From Stictocephala bisonia (taxonomy: Eukaryota; Arthropoda; Insecta; Hemiptera; Membracidae): a stretch of 64,000 bases of DNA. This document shows, piece after piece, positions 1-11,582 of this stretch (the stretch's first letter is position 1; each line of letters starts with the position of its first letter). A program made the translations under genes and the position numbers. A model generated the notes under the pieces. The model was not told the DNA's origin. It searched no databases and saw nothing but the letters and a program-made list of their open reading frames with translations. The stretch spans positions 1,511,131-1,575,130 of the forward strand of contig JAQJVL010000152.1 of assembly GCA_035578905.1 (NCBI GenBank), given 5' to 3'.

Positions 1-757
1 TTTTATTTTAAGGACTTTGACCATTGAATGTTACTTTAAAATTATTTTTTACTTAAATTTTATTGACTTATTTAATTTTATTGTTCTTAGGCTTTCGTCT
101 TTTTATGATAATTTATTCATTTGTTTGAATTAAAATGGAAAGAGTGGGTTACAGTTGAAAAGATTACTAAGACGGGAGAGAGAAGAAAACGGAAAATATA
201 GGAGCAAAAGGAAAATTAAAATACAGGAAATTAAACAACTAATTGAGAAGTGAGACTGAAAAGGTGAAAGATAAATGGGTTGACAAAAAGTGCAATGGTG
301 TAAAGAAGTTAGAAACAGAAGTTATATATTGTATGATCAGATGTACAAAGAGGCAAAAGAATTCTTTTTCAATGACAGAAGAAGGGGAACTAATTAATTG
401 AGTGAAAAGAAGAAGAATCACGAATAGAAATACAAGAAGTAAAGGGAAGATGGAAGAGGAGTACATGGAGGAACTAATAGGACCTGGTAACTTTAATATA
501 GTTTGGAATAAACCAAATTAAATAGAGATGGAAGAGGAGCAAGAAGAAGAAGTGCAAGATGATGAAAAAGGGCCTTATTTATTAGAAAATTAAATGGAAA
601 GACTAACTTAACGAGATGAAAAATAAAAAGGCGACGGGATGTGACCATGTTCCAGTGGAACTATCGAAAGCAATGGAAGAAGGATATTAGTGGAACTGTG
701 CAGACAAACATATGAAAAAGGGAATTGGCCTAAAGAGTTTAGGGATATAGTGATGAT

Positions 758-1507
758 GGGACATGGACAAAGTGTCTCAATGACAAACTGGACCATCTTC
801 TAAAATCCAGCAAGGACAAAGTGACCCAACGACAAAGTGACCCAACGACAAAGTGATCCAAAGACAAATTGAACCAGTCAGGAATGTGGTCCAGTTTGTC
901 CGTTCATGAAAGGACAACCTGAGCCACCTTGGAATTTAGCACGCTGCGGACGGGAGAGCGACAGTGGAGCGCCTGGCAAAAACTAATAAAACTGTCAGCC
1001 AAGAAATAGCACAACTGCGACAGTGGAGCGCCTGACCTTGAGGCGCTCCACTGTCGTACCCTCGCGGATCCAATGTGACAAGGGTTTTGACAAGGGTTCA
1101 AAAACTAAGGGTCTTAATATCTATGGTGAGAGTGTGTTTAACTTGAAAGAAATATACATATATTTATTAAAATAAGCATACATGTTACAGTATTTACATA
1201 AGATCCGGGTTTATTAACAAATTTTACATTTCAAATTACTTTAGAAATAAAAAAGCCTTCAGGTATTGAAATTGTAAATATAAGCTACATTGAAATAAGC
1301 TGTTATAGTCCGATTCATTGACACGCTTCTAAGTAATAGAAAACGTTATTGTATAAGACAAACTGGAATATGGTCCAGTTTGTCTGTCCACGAAAGGACA
1401 ACCTGGGCCACCTTGGAATTTTGCACGCTACGGATAAAGTGTCCCAACAACAATCTGTCCTATTTAAAGTGGCTCAGTTTATCGTTGGGACACTTTGTCG
1501 CGTCCCC
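758..1507. mobile_element. 750-bp non-autonomous inverted-repeat DNA element inserted in LINE A
   Basis: The left end reads GGGACATGGACAAAGTGTC and the reverse complement of the right end reads GGGGACGCGACAAAGTGTCC, so the ends are imperfect inverted repeats of about 30 bp. The flanks read GTGATGAT on the left and ATGATGAT on the right, a probable 7/8-matching 8-bp target duplication, although the ATG repeat leaves the boundary ambiguous. Removing the element restores the LINE A reading frame. The ends carry repeated GACAAAGTGNCCCAAC motifs. A stretch of about 70 bp near 880-952 is repeated in direct orientation at 1364-1437. No protein is encoded. An 8-bp duplication would fit the hAT superfamily, but the superfamily is not established. 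Confidence 0.75.
1018..1056. repeat. Perfect 16-bp hairpin inside the 750-bp element, plus a third direct copy
   Basis: CGACAGTGGAGCGCCT at 1018-1033 is followed after 7 nt by its exact reverse complement at 1041-1056. The same 16-mer also occurs in direct orientation at 959-974. It is GC-rich in an AT-rich context and could form a strong stem-loop. Confidence 0.9.
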
Positions 1508-1839
1508 ATGATGATACTTATTTCGAAGAAGAAAAATTCAAGAAAATGTGGGAAATATAGAACAATAATTTTTAAAGTACATACAGCAAAATTGTTATTG
1601 AGAACAATTAACAGAAGAATATATAAGAAATTGATCAAAATATTAGAGAAGAACAATTCGGTTACAAGAAAGGGGTGGGAACTAGGCAAGCAAGTGGACT
1701 GCTAAGGATGATTGGGGAAAGGTATATTGAGATGGACCGGAAGATAGATGTGATTTTCGTCGATCTTGAAGCATTTTTCGATAGAGTAAAATGGAAAACG
1801 ATTAAGGAAGTTATTAAAATAAATAGAATAGGCTGGAAA

Positions 1840-2572
1840 TAATAAAATACAATTCAATAACATCATGGAGAGTGGTCCGCTGGAAATTGCGAATTTATAC
1901 AGTGAATATTTTTCTCAAATCGAAAAGAATCTAGCCGATAGTATTTCTCCTTCAGGTCCTCCTGTAGCAGATGATTCAGGTTTTCAAGCTGAATGCGAGT
2001 TTTCATTGAGTTTGGTGACGGAGGAAAAAGTGAAGCAGTGTGTTAGGTCCCTCAGGGGTGGCTCTGCTCCCGCTTACGATAACATTCCCACAAGAGCAGT
2101 AAAAGATAATATAGAAATTTTAATTAATCCTTTAACGTATATTATAAATCAAATTATAACCTTGGGACTTTTTCCTAAATTATTTAAAATAGCAAAAATA
2201 ATTCCTTTACACAAAAATAATGATAAGGCAGATCTTAATACTTATCGTCCTATTTCTTTGTTGAGTGTTCTATCAAAAATTCTTGAAAAAGTTGTTAAGA
2301 TCTAAACCCAAATTTTTTCGAAGACAATAAGCTATTATGTGGCAATCAATTTGGCTTTAGGAAAGGAATAAACTCTTCTGATACATTTTATTTAATTAAT
2401 AAACGTATTATGAATTCAGTCAACCGCAACAATAAACTACTTAAGTGCTTTATTGATCTTGCAGAGGCATTTGATTCTTTAGATAGAAATATTCTTTTTG
2501 AAAAGTTAGAATTTATCGGATTTAGAGGTTTCAGTCTCAAATGGTTTAAGAGCTACTTAAGTGATCGGCTTC
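1840..2572 (+). pseudogene. LINE B, first segment: reverse transcriptase N-terminal part of a 5'-truncated non-LTR retrotransposon
   Basis: The open frame at 1865-2305 (146 codons) covers the region before and into the RT fingers. It includes SAPAYDNIPTRAVK, a block FKIAKIIPLHKN and the conserved YRPISLLSVLSKILEKV. A frameshift near 2305 moves the rest to another frame: FGFRKGINSSDTF, then CFIDLAEAFDSLDRNILFEKL (motif A with catalytic Asp) and KWFKSYLSDR just before an assembly gap. The element starts abruptly at 1840 inside LINE A, the usual 5' truncation after target-primed insertion. A GAAA at 1836-1839 recurs at 13104-13107 after its tail. The jockey/CR1-like clade is an inference from motif style. 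The YADD box is missing, either in the gap or lost. Confidence 0.82.
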
Positions 2573-2672
2573 NNNNNNNNNNNNNNNNNNNNNNNNNNNN
2601 NNNNNNNNNNNNNNNNNNNNNNNNNNNNNNNNNNNNNNNNNNNNNNNNNNNNNNNNNNNNNNNNNNNNNNNN
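2573..2672. other. Assembly gap (100 N)
   Basis: There are exactly 100 ambiguous bases, the conventional size for a gap of unknown length. It separates LINE B reverse transcriptase from the LTR of the gypsy-type element. The left LTR boundary, one target-site copy and possibly the LINE B YADD box fall here. Confidence 0.98.
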
Positions 2673-3077
2673 CGGTCTCGCCATGTGCTTTTTGCTCTGT
2701 TTGGTGCTGCCTCTAGTGGTCCTTTTGTCAACTAACAATATCTTTCATTTACATTGGACTCGACCGTCACATTGTGTTACACTGACACCCCTTTAGATCG
2801 ACTCGTCCCAGACGACACCAGACTGAACAGGTCTGCCTTATCTGTTTCCGTTTCAATGATTGGAATTTTGTTTACTCATGTGTCTCGGAAGACTGCCATG
2901 GAATAAATATGCCTACCCAATTCTCTATATTTGTTGGCTATTAATTTACAATGATTTCCGAATATTATTTTAATGTTCGGTATTTGTTTTAATTTAATGT
3001 ATCTATTTCTTCATTAAGCTAATTTATATTTTATTAAATTTAATTAATTTAATCGTCAATTAGGTGGACCTGTTACA
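2673..3077 (-). repeat. 3' LTR of the minus-strand LTR retrotransposon (left edge in gap)
   Basis: The last ~120 bp (from about 2957) are almost identical to 6263-6383. Read on the minus strand the repeat opens with TGTAACAGG at 3077, the expected TG start of an LTR. Immediately upstream in that orientation (3100 to 3078) lies a purine-rich AAAAAATCGGGGGG, a good polypurine tract. At least 405 bp of LTR is present; its far end is lost in the N run. Confidence 0.75.
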
Positions 3078-3100
3078 GTACCCCCCGATTTTTTGCGATG
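3078..3100 (-). promoter_or_regulatory. Polypurine tract priming plus-strand synthesis of the LTR element
   Basis: On the minus strand the purine run AAAAAATCGGGGGG abuts the LTR start TGTAACAGG with only TAC between them. This matches the position and composition of a retrotransposon polypurine tract. Confidence 0.7.
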
Positions 3101-5448
3101 TGCGGTTAGTGCGAGTCAAAAAATCTAAATTTTAACATGTTCCGCCTAAATTGTCGCTTATTGTTCAGATAAGTTTTAGTTTTACAATATTTATTATATC
3201 TAGAATGGACTAAATCTATCTATTAATATACAATACAATTCTAATCTCATTCAACAAATCATGTAATCAACAATTCATGATTTTTTTTTTTTTATACACT
3301 AAAAATTCATGTAAATCATTAATCACTAAATAATGTAATCAATTACATTATTAATTTTCAATTATAGAAGAACAATTTAAATTATTTGTTATTAATTAGT
3401 AACAAAACATCTTTAATGATACTTTGTCATTAATGCAAGTTGTCATTAATATTAATTATCTTGTAGTTAGTTATAAATATGTTTCAATGAATTCAAGAAA
3501 TTTACATGACTATTTTAATTCTTAATCAAATATTGAATACTGATAAAAAATGTATGAGAGTTGTTAACAAGTACAATTGTAATTTTGCATCATCAGTGGT
3601 TGAACATTTATATGTTATTCATACCATTATTTCATTATCTATGGAGTACAATTGACTTAATAATAACAACAGTATTTCAAAACATACACAAATAAAATTT
3701 CATTTAAATACAGTTTAAAAATATTCACAAGATTAAAAACATTATTTAACATCTTCAAATAGTATTATAATTATTCTGACAAGTGATTATAAAATAGTAA
3801 ATACTTTGTTTTATTTACATCAAAACTTTTCAGTTGTAAAGTTATTTGAGTTATTCTGTCATTGGTGATTATGGTTTGACAGAATGTATATACATGTTTT
3901 CCATTAATTAATGGTGAAATACAAGATTATTTTATTAAAAATATTTCACATAGAAACATGAATTGCTGGTAGCAACCAATTTAAAAATGATCAAAGTTCA
4001 AACATTTATTTATTCTTGATCAAGTTTCTTATTTCTTATTAATGAAGTCAAAACAGTCAAGTGATCATTGTTATATACCACTTAGCTTGTCATACTAACA
4101 CTTTTTATGACAATGCATAAAATAATTAGTTCATAGTTCACTCTTCTTATTGAGTTTTAAGTTTTCTGGAAAATAATGTTTCCATAAAATATTGTTCAAT
4201 TTGTTCACTTACTTTCGCTTGTACGCTTGTAGTGATTCACATTAAAGTAGCTGTTCATCTGTTACCTTATGGTCGCTTACACTGTCACTTCCTATAGTGT
4301 CCACATGGTATCATTAGTGTCACTGAGTGTCCATACAGCAATTGTCAATTAGTTTCAGGGCAAGATCATCTTACCTGAACATATCACTTTGATTACCTTT
4401 TCTATTAAATAGTACATACAACATGATTTAATTATTGGTTATTAGTTATAACAATGGTTTTAATTCAATATACAATTAAATGTGGTGAATAATTATTTAC
4501 AAAACACTTGAACATACTCATGATTAATCATCATTTATCTTCCCTGTACTTATTTATGTATACATACATATGGCTTGTGAGTAGAGTTTCATTTATCTAT
4601 ACATTTACTGGCACTGCTTTGGCATGTTTCAAGTTGACACATTTAACATCAATTGTCATTATTATATTTACAAAGTTTTCCATAAATTATTACTGGTTAT
4701 TCATTACCGATATTGCAATAATGAATCATATTTGCAATTACTTTTTACTCATGTCTATTTGTGATTTCTATCACTATTCTTTGCATTAATGACAATTACA
4801 ATAATTACTATCAAAAGTTGTAATCACATGTTTACAATATCTCGGTCTCCTCTTTCAATGTATTTTTTAAATTATTAATCTATTGGTGTCTGCAACATGA
4901 CTCTAGTAATGAGGCTAGCCATGCTACAGGTCACTTTAAGCTATGTCTTTAGGCTCAATTGCCAAGGCTAACTAACACCTTAAACTGAAAATCCATGCCA
5001 TTTTGTGATGAATAGTGTACTTGCGTTGATCAATTTTGAATTTTGAATGTGGCTGGGTGTGATTAGGGCCGAATTGTACTACTATTGATCACTGGCTCCT
5101 CACCTTTTACAAAATTTTAAAAATGATTAATAATTACATAAGTACAAAAGAATACATGCAATGTATATATATCTTTGAGTCATATCAATATAAACATAAA
5201 CAAGTTATAATAACAAAGTATTACAATAAATCTCCTTACATCATCTTAGTCTAACATAAGTATCATATTATTATCAATGTTACATTCAAATCTGTTATAC
5301 ATCTTACTTCTTTACATATCTCATATTATCATTAATGTTACATTGTTTCAACTACCATGTGTTTATTATTATGACATCTTTAGGTATTTTTGTTTTAGTC
5401 AGTGGGTTTGATTGAAACTATTTTAGTATTTAATGTCTGTATTAGAAA
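3101..5448 (-). mobile_element. Non-coding or decayed interior of the LTR retrotransposon between integrase and 3' LTR
   Basis: This is about 2.3 kb of very AT-rich sequence lying downstream of the integrase and upstream of the polypurine tract in the element's own orientation, where an env-like gene or 3' UTR would sit. I see no conserved protein. The only longer frame here (4508-4789, plus strand, 93 codons) is hydrophobic, lies antisense to the element and is probably chance. Confidence 0.5.
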
Positions 5449-6249
5449 TTATTCTTTCTGTATGTATTTTTTAAGTTGTGTTACATTATATGTCCCAATT
5501 ATGTCTCCTGTCTCTAGTTCACTGACTACGTATGCATTTTCCATTTTTATTGCTGTTACTTTATATGGTCCTTTGTATAATAAAAAGAATTTTTTAATCT
5601 TTTTCTCTAGTAGGTCTGATTGATAGTGTGTTTTTACTAAAACAAGATCGTTTAGTTGATAAGATATTGGTTTGATTTTATTGTCATGTTTTTGTTTCCT
5701 AATAATTGCTTTCTTTTCTATTTTATTTCTTACTAGAATTGTTTTTTGTGCATGATCAAATTTTCTGTTTTCTGGAAATTGAATTATTTTGTTTATTACA
5801 TTTTCATATGTCTTTCCAAACATTATTTCAAAAGGAATTTCCTCTGTTACATCATGAACGGAGTGATTTAAACAGTGTTCAACAAAATCAAGTACGTTTG
5901 CCCAAGCCGTGTGTTTTTCATTACAATAAATGCGCAGGATTTTTCCTATTTCTCTGTTTACACGTTCAGTTGGGTTAGACTGTGGGTGATATACTGAACT
6001 GTGAATAGTTCTAATGTCTCTGTTATGTAGTGTGTTGTACCAGAGTGTGCTTGTGAATTGTGTACCATGGTCACTTAGAATTGATTCTATATTGCCAACT
6101 AATGGTATATATTCATTAATAATTTTATTTAGCAGTGTTCTAGTATTGGCTTTCTTTATTGGGTATAGTTTGACAAACTTTGAGAATACATCTACTATGA
6201 CAAAAATGTATTTTACACCTCCCCTACTAGCGGGGGAGGTGTAAAATAC
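5449..6249 (-). pseudogene. Gypsy (Ty3)-type retrotransposon integrase, 5'-truncated pol remnant
   Basis: The minus-strand frame ending at 5449 is open for 270 codons; homology begins around residue 9. It shows the integrase core: SPASRGGVKYIFVIVDVFSKF, then ILSDHGTQF with the second catalytic Asp (about residue 64). YHPQSNPTERVNREIGK follows, with the Glu at about residue 99, giving the D-x34/35-E spacing. After that come a C-terminal LVLVKTHYQSDLLEKK and a KFFLLYKGPYKV GPY/F-like module. The first catalytic Asp normally lies upstream of the P-x-S-RGG segment, so it is missing and the core cannot be active. The frame is otherwise intact with no stop, which implies a fairly recent copy. Upstream gag, protease, RT and RNase H are deleted: the LTR remnant lies only about 13 bp beyond the breakpoint. 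Confidence 0.85.
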
Positions 6250-6250
6250 A
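6207..6250. repeat. 18-bp perfect inverted repeat at the integrase deletion breakpoint
   Basis: TGTATTTTACACCTCCCC at 6207-6224 is mirrored exactly at 6233-6250 with an 8-nt loop. The inner half is genuine integrase coding sequence (GGVKYI), so the outer half is an inverted duplication of it next to the truncated LTR. Confidence 0.9.
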
Positions 6251-6262
6251 ATACACAACAAT

Positions 6263-6383
6263 ACCGAATATTATTTTAATGTTCGGTATTTGTTTTAATT
6301 TAATGTATCTATTTCTTCATTAAGCTAATTTATATTTTATTAAATTTAATTAATTTAATCGTCTATTAGGTGGACCTGTTACA
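6263..6383 (-). repeat. Truncated 5' LTR of the minus-strand LTR retrotransposon
   Basis: This 121-bp stretch nearly matches 2957-3077 and starts (minus strand) with the same TGTAACAGG at 6383. Only the outer part of the LTR remains. LINE B coding sequence resumes directly outside it. Confidence 0.75.
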
Positions 6384-6858
6384 ATTGTACTGAGGAAAGG
6401 GAGCGAGCCACCAATGGGGCTAGTCTTAATTGTTCACTCGTGTGGCAATTATATATGAATTATAATTGTGACTGTACAAAGTAGATAGATTCAGCTCTAT
6501 GACAATAAGTTAAAATGGGATGTTCATATTGCTAATATAAATTTAAAAAAATAGAAAGTTAATCTTTGCATTCAAGCAACTTCATGGAATTTTAGATTTT
6601 AATTCAATTAAGTTTGTTTATTATGCACACGTCCCATCAGTATTACAATATGGGGTCATATTCTGGGGAGGGGCTTACAGAACACATATAGAACAACTCA
6701 ACATAAACTATAAATCTGTATTTAAAATCATCCTGGCAAAGGTAAATCGTTTACCTCAATTTAGTTATTTAAAACCACAAAAGTTCTAACAATTAGACAG
6801 CTATTTATTCGTAGTTTTATACTATTTATTTTTATACGGAAATTATTACATTTGGCTG
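6384..6858 (+). pseudogene. LINE B, second segment: C-terminal part of the non-LTR ORF2
   Basis: After the LTR element the plus strand reads DNKLKWDVHI, a conserved post-RT block. It then reads YYAHVPSVLQYGVIFWGGA and, with a frame change, KSVFKIILAKVNRLPQFSYLKP. These blocks are characteristic of the thumb and C-terminus of jockey/CR1-like ORF2. It stops at 6858, where the CCCCAGTAGCA transposon begins, and resumes at 12105. Confidence 0.75.
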
Positions 6859-8896
6859 CCCCAGTAGCAAAAATTGTTGGCAAATCGTTGGCCCAATGTA
6901 GCTGCTAACGGTTGGCCAACGGTATATTTTGGCACTCTGTCTTACTGTTGGCCAACAAACAAATTCCCAACGTAGGGCCAACCATCAACAATGTCGTTGG
7001 GCCAACCCATAATAATGTTGTTGGGCCAATAGTTTTGAAATACCAGCAGCCAACTGTAAATTTGTGCCCATTAATAAAACCAGAAAAAAGTATTGCTAAA
7101 TTTTTCAAAATTAGATTTTTTTGCACTTCAGCAGCCTGAAATATTTTCGTACTGTTATAGTACCCAATACAACAATCTGTTCAAATCTCATTGTTATTGG
7201 AGTGAAGTGTAAAATATCAACATTCAATATCTTATAATAATTTAAATTCAAATTCCATGAAATTGAAATAATACTATCATAAATATACCATGACACTATG
7301 CTCACAAATAATTCTCGAACTACTTTAACTTGGTAAGATATTATACAATCCAAAAATAATCTATAGCCATGGCAGGAAATCAAATATAAAACTTGTACAT
7401 TTATGTTTGATATAATCAAATTCACAAACTTTGTATTATCTACTAATCATGTAGAAAAACTCTTCAATTCCTGTATTTACAAAAGTTAACCAAACATATG
7501 ATCAACTGTCAAGAACCTGAAATATTAAAAAACTAGCACAATATATCCGGTAACATTCAACAATAGTCAATTTTGGAATTAATATTTTATTCTAATAAAA
7601 AAGCTCTTTACTAAAACTGACCTATTTCCTTTGAAAAATTAATTGTAATTACACAATATGGGAGCAATGGGTTAGAAATTAAAGAGATTTGCGACATAAT
7701 TATGATTTATTAAAACAAATGGACAAAACACAAAATAAAAAGTATATACATAAAAACCTCTTTACCTCAGAGACAAATACATTTTTTATTTATGTTTATA
7801 CATTTAACATATTGCAAAAACTTACTATCGTTGCACACAAGAAGTTTTTAATCCTCGAACTAGCAGTTATTTTTTCCCAGTGGGAGGCGATTTTTGCCTA
7901 ACGTGCAGATGTTTGTTATATAATTCATAAACAAATAGTTATTTACTATAAACCTACTTATATTATGTATCATAATGTTCATAAATATGTAAGCTGTCAT
8001 ATAAACTATGAATTATATCAACAAAGTTGTTCCTTTTTTTCGTTGTATATAACATATATGTAAACATTCTAAATTTATAAATCATGAAAAGAGGAAGGTA
8101 CTCCTTAAAACAATGTTAAGATAATAAAATTAAAAATATGAAACAGCCAAAATATTCTAAATTTCATGTAGTTTTAGGAAATATATGTACATTATAAATA
8201 ATATAGGTGAAAATAAAATTTACTTGAAATTTAAAACCACAAATACTAAATCAGCTGATCATTTGCTACCATGGAAACAGTAATATTAATAAATGTTCAG
8301 TAGAATTTAGTATACACACTGCAGAATTTATTTATATAGCTCAACTAGGGCAGTTCTTAGAGCAGTTTCAAAAAAGTCCGTTCGCGTTTTTTTAGAGAGT
8401 TTTTGAAAACTTTACATAGCTGTAAATCGTAAACGGTTTGAGGTAAAAATTTAAAATTTGGTAGTTTTCTTAGTCTTATCACCCATGATAAGTATACTAA
8501 ATTTTAGCAAAATCTAAGTGTGATGAAAAATTTTTATTTTTAGTGTGTTGATTTGACATGGTTGATTTGACCCTTATAAAAACATTTGGCTAAACACACG
8601 CTCTATTTTATAAATAATAAGGCTATTTAAATATATATAGTGATAAAAAAATAGTTATATACAGAATAATAACCTTTCAGTTTATGACATATATAAATAT
8701 TTCAAGAGCTATTTTAGCCTTATATACATTTCCCTGATATTTCATTTTATATTATTATAATATCGTTAAATATACAATGATCAATATACAAACAATCTAA
8801 AAAACATAATTACATAATAAATATTTTCCACGTCCATATATTTACATACAATTAGCACTCTAATGGCAAATTTTTCCTATTCCTAATCGTTATATA

Positions 8897-8952
8897 TCAA
8901 ATGGATTTCTGCATCGGTGGCTTGTTGGGTATGTAGATTTTCCTGATAATTC
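8897..8952 (-). CDS. Terminal exon of a DUF4806-like gene carried by the transposon
   Basis: On the minus strand a pyrimidine-rich acceptor (TTTGTTTTCAG) precedes a short exon coding IIRKIYIPNKPPMQKSI and then TGA (8897-8899). The phase matches the donor of the upstream exon at 9748, so splicing gives ...VVQLIPG-IIRKIYIP... The conserved C-terminal region of insect DUF4806 proteins continues past this point, so this tail is short. No function is known for DUF4806. Confidence 0.55.
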
Positions 8953-9747
8953 CTGAAAACAAATTTCAAAAAACTAGTTTTAAAAACCAAAGAGACCAAA
9001 ATGTTTAATATTTGCTTATGATTACTATTATACTTAAAAATTATAAACATAAAGCAGTCCTAACAATCAATAAAAATAAAACATTTCTAAACAATTTTGA
9101 TTCAATAAAGTAAACAATTTTATGGTGCACAATGCAATAAATTAGGTAAGCCAATCTAAAACATGATAACAAACTGTAAATCATGTTTTTAGTTTGTTAT
9201 CATAGTTTAAGTTAAGTTCATTTATATTATTGCCAACTTGAAATTAATTTTTTAGTAAATAAACAAACATTTTATGGATATGTTTTTTTTTTTTTTTTAC
9301 TATTGGGACTAATATATATTATACGTATTAGATGCCTATTTAGTTTGCGATGTGCCACAAAAAATTGTAGAAAGGTCTCTATGCTCATCCAGAAACAATA
9401 GACTGCATTTACAATTTAATTAAATCTGCCTTCTATACATTAACTAATTTGCTATCAGGCATGCTTTAGATATTAGAATGTCACCTCAAGGAATGTTTGC
9501 TTTTTAGGTGGTCTAGTATGCTCCACTAACTCATTACAACTATCTTCACTTAACACTGTCAATAGTGGAATTTTCATTTTTAAATATAACCCATTTCAAA
9601 ATTTTGTATGCAAAGGAATAACATTGCAACTTCAAAAACCCATGTATTAAAATATCATTACGTTGGAAATTTGTTTAATATGAAGTTAAGCCTCTGCATG
9701 AAGAAATTGTTACTATTAATTTCCAATTTATTTGAACATTAGCTTAC

Positions 9748-9907
9748 CTGGTATGAGCTGTACGACAGCCAAGTCCTTCAAAGGTTTCTTGTTCTGTTTT
9801 CCTGTCCAATTGTACTCTACTGCAACTGTGTTTGTGAATATTGCTTGGAGCATATTTCTAACTGCGCGAGAAATATGTATTCCACTCAATATGCCAGGTT
9901 TTAACAC
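9748..9907 (-). CDS. Internal exon encoding the core of a DUF4806-like domain
   Basis: This 160-bp minus-strand exon has a good acceptor (GGTTTCTAG) and a consensus donor (CCAG then GTAAGC). It codes LKPGILSGIHISRAVRNMLQ, then AIFTNTVAVEYNWTGKQNKK, then PLKDLAVVQLIPG. The pattern of R-x-x-L-x-x-I-F-T-x-x-x-A and Y-N-W-x-G-x-x-x-K-x-x-x-K-D-L matches the DUF4806 domain, which is expanded in several insect genomes. The exon is open throughout with no stop, unlike the surrounding LINE debris, which suggests recent capture or maintained coding. Upstream coding exons were not found. It lies wholly inside the TIR transposon, so it could be a captured host gene fragment or the element's own accessory gene. 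Confidence 0.6.
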
Positions 9908-11582
9908 CTAGAAACCATAAAATAAAAAACATGTATTATCAAGTAAAACACCCTGTTTCACACTAATGCGATACTGGGACACACAACATGGGTCTCTGTT
10001 TAATTTACTTGCTTGGAATCGAGTTTAGTTAAACGACATTTTGAATAGCTGAGTTTGGATAACCGGTAGACCACTGAATCTATTTGATTGTCTTAGTTAT
10101 GTGTAAGAAATAGAAAGAGTTTTAATTGTGATATTTAGAAACCATCACCAATACACAGTTACTTGCAATTACATTAAGAATAAAAAACATTTTATTATAA
10201 TTTCCACACAGGCTGGACAAAGTCAATACAAATCAAGATTTCATTTACAGTAAGCAGTTTAAATCAATATTAAATTAGTAATATACATAAAACTTTTACA
10301 TAACATACCAATACCAACCACATTCCACAACCAAAACATTCTATTCCAAAAACATTCTTTTTTGCGGAGAGTCATCCACTCCTGCCTTAATATAGTCAAA
10401 CCACCCCCAGAATTTTTATCTAATTCCATAACAAGAAACATCTCGTAGGCCTATGAAATATAAAACAACATTTTTCAACTTTTGTGTCAAATCGAATAAT
10501 GGAGGGTAACATAAATAGCCTACGCTAATGAATTTTTGATTGGGCATAATACCTTTTTTTTTAGCTACACCACTGTTGAACCTTCTCGAACTGAATAAAT
10601 TGATAGCCAATTATTATTTAGGAAAGAATAGAACTGCAACACTAAGGTTTTATGGTTACGAATCATTATATAATCACTGCCATAAGCAAAAAGGACTGAG
10701 CTTTTAGATTGAACTTCCCTGAGAGGCTGTTAATACAATCAATGTTTAGGTAAGTAAACCAAGTACTAATAGTAAAATATACGATATTTAAATTATAGGT
10801 ATCAATATTATAACAATTAAACAATATTAGGCCTATATAGAAATAAACTAAACTACTAAATAAGTAAGCTTAAGTAAATAACTGTCTTGTAATTTAAACA
10901 GTAAACACAAGGCATACGTCAACTCGAATGACGAAAGTAACCTCAGACACTTGTCTACTAATTATTCTATACTAAACCTGCTCTATACTAATTCTGTTTA
11001 TAATGATAGAGGCTCTATCCTCCTGTTTTGAAATACAAATTAGATATCAATTTATACACAATATCTGTATTATAATTGAGATCAGATTATTGTTATTAAC
11101 TGTCTTTGGTAGGCCTGATAAAGTTTGCCTGTTTTACAAGCCCCTTTTGAAAGCACAATCACAAAAATGGTATGTCTAGGTCAATTGTATTTAAAATATT
11201 GACTTTTTATATTTAAAATATACTAATAAAAGTCCATGTAAACATTACAAAACAAGATAATTGTATAATTATATACAGCCTAGAGGATATTACCTTAACA
11301 GCTGGCAAGTTTAGGTTAAAGCTGCGGAGTGTTTACCTTTAAAAGGTTACTCTAAAACCATGAATAAATGTAACAAACTAAAATCTTGAAATCTTTCTAA
11401 AATTTTGAAATATTTTAGAAAACTAACATTCACCTGTATTCCACCCAAGAGCTAGAATTAATTGAATTCATATCAAATTAAATTGAGCATTCAAAAAAAG
11501 TGCTTAATTTAATTAACTTTATATTAATAATAATAATTATGCTACTATTCATATTTTCAGACTAACTCTAAACATCTCGCAT

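Larger units (their letters stand above)
135..1839 (+). pseudogene. LINE A, 5' part: decayed non-LTR retrotransposon ORF2 (linker and start of reverse transcriptase)
   Basis: Broken plus-strand reading frames read like the endonuclease-RT linker and first RT blocks of an insect non-LTR retrotransposon. Near 616-660 the frame gives KKATGCDHVPVELSKA, the usual motif before the RT fingers. From 1560 to 1690 it reads TAKLLLRTINRRIYKKL followed by a GYRKG-like block. From about 1737 it reads KIDVIFVDLEAFFDRVKWK, which is RT motif A with the F-V-D-L catalytic aspartate. The copy has many stops and frameshifts. It is interrupted by an inverted-repeat element (758-1507), and cut at about 1839, where LINE B is inserted. 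The frame resumes at about 13104 (GWK then DD*LNN), so the two halves belong to one insertion. Its 5' limit is unclear. Family assignment beyond non-LTR is uncertain. Confidence 0.8.

Noticed and set aside
1349..1705. 118-codon plus-strand ORF as a gene
   Set aside because: It crosses the junction between the 750-bp MITE and LINE A; the recognisable part is LINE A RT sequence.
4508..4789. Hydrophobic 93-codon ORF as a possible env product
   Set aside because: It lies on the strand opposite to the LTR element and has no env-like motif.
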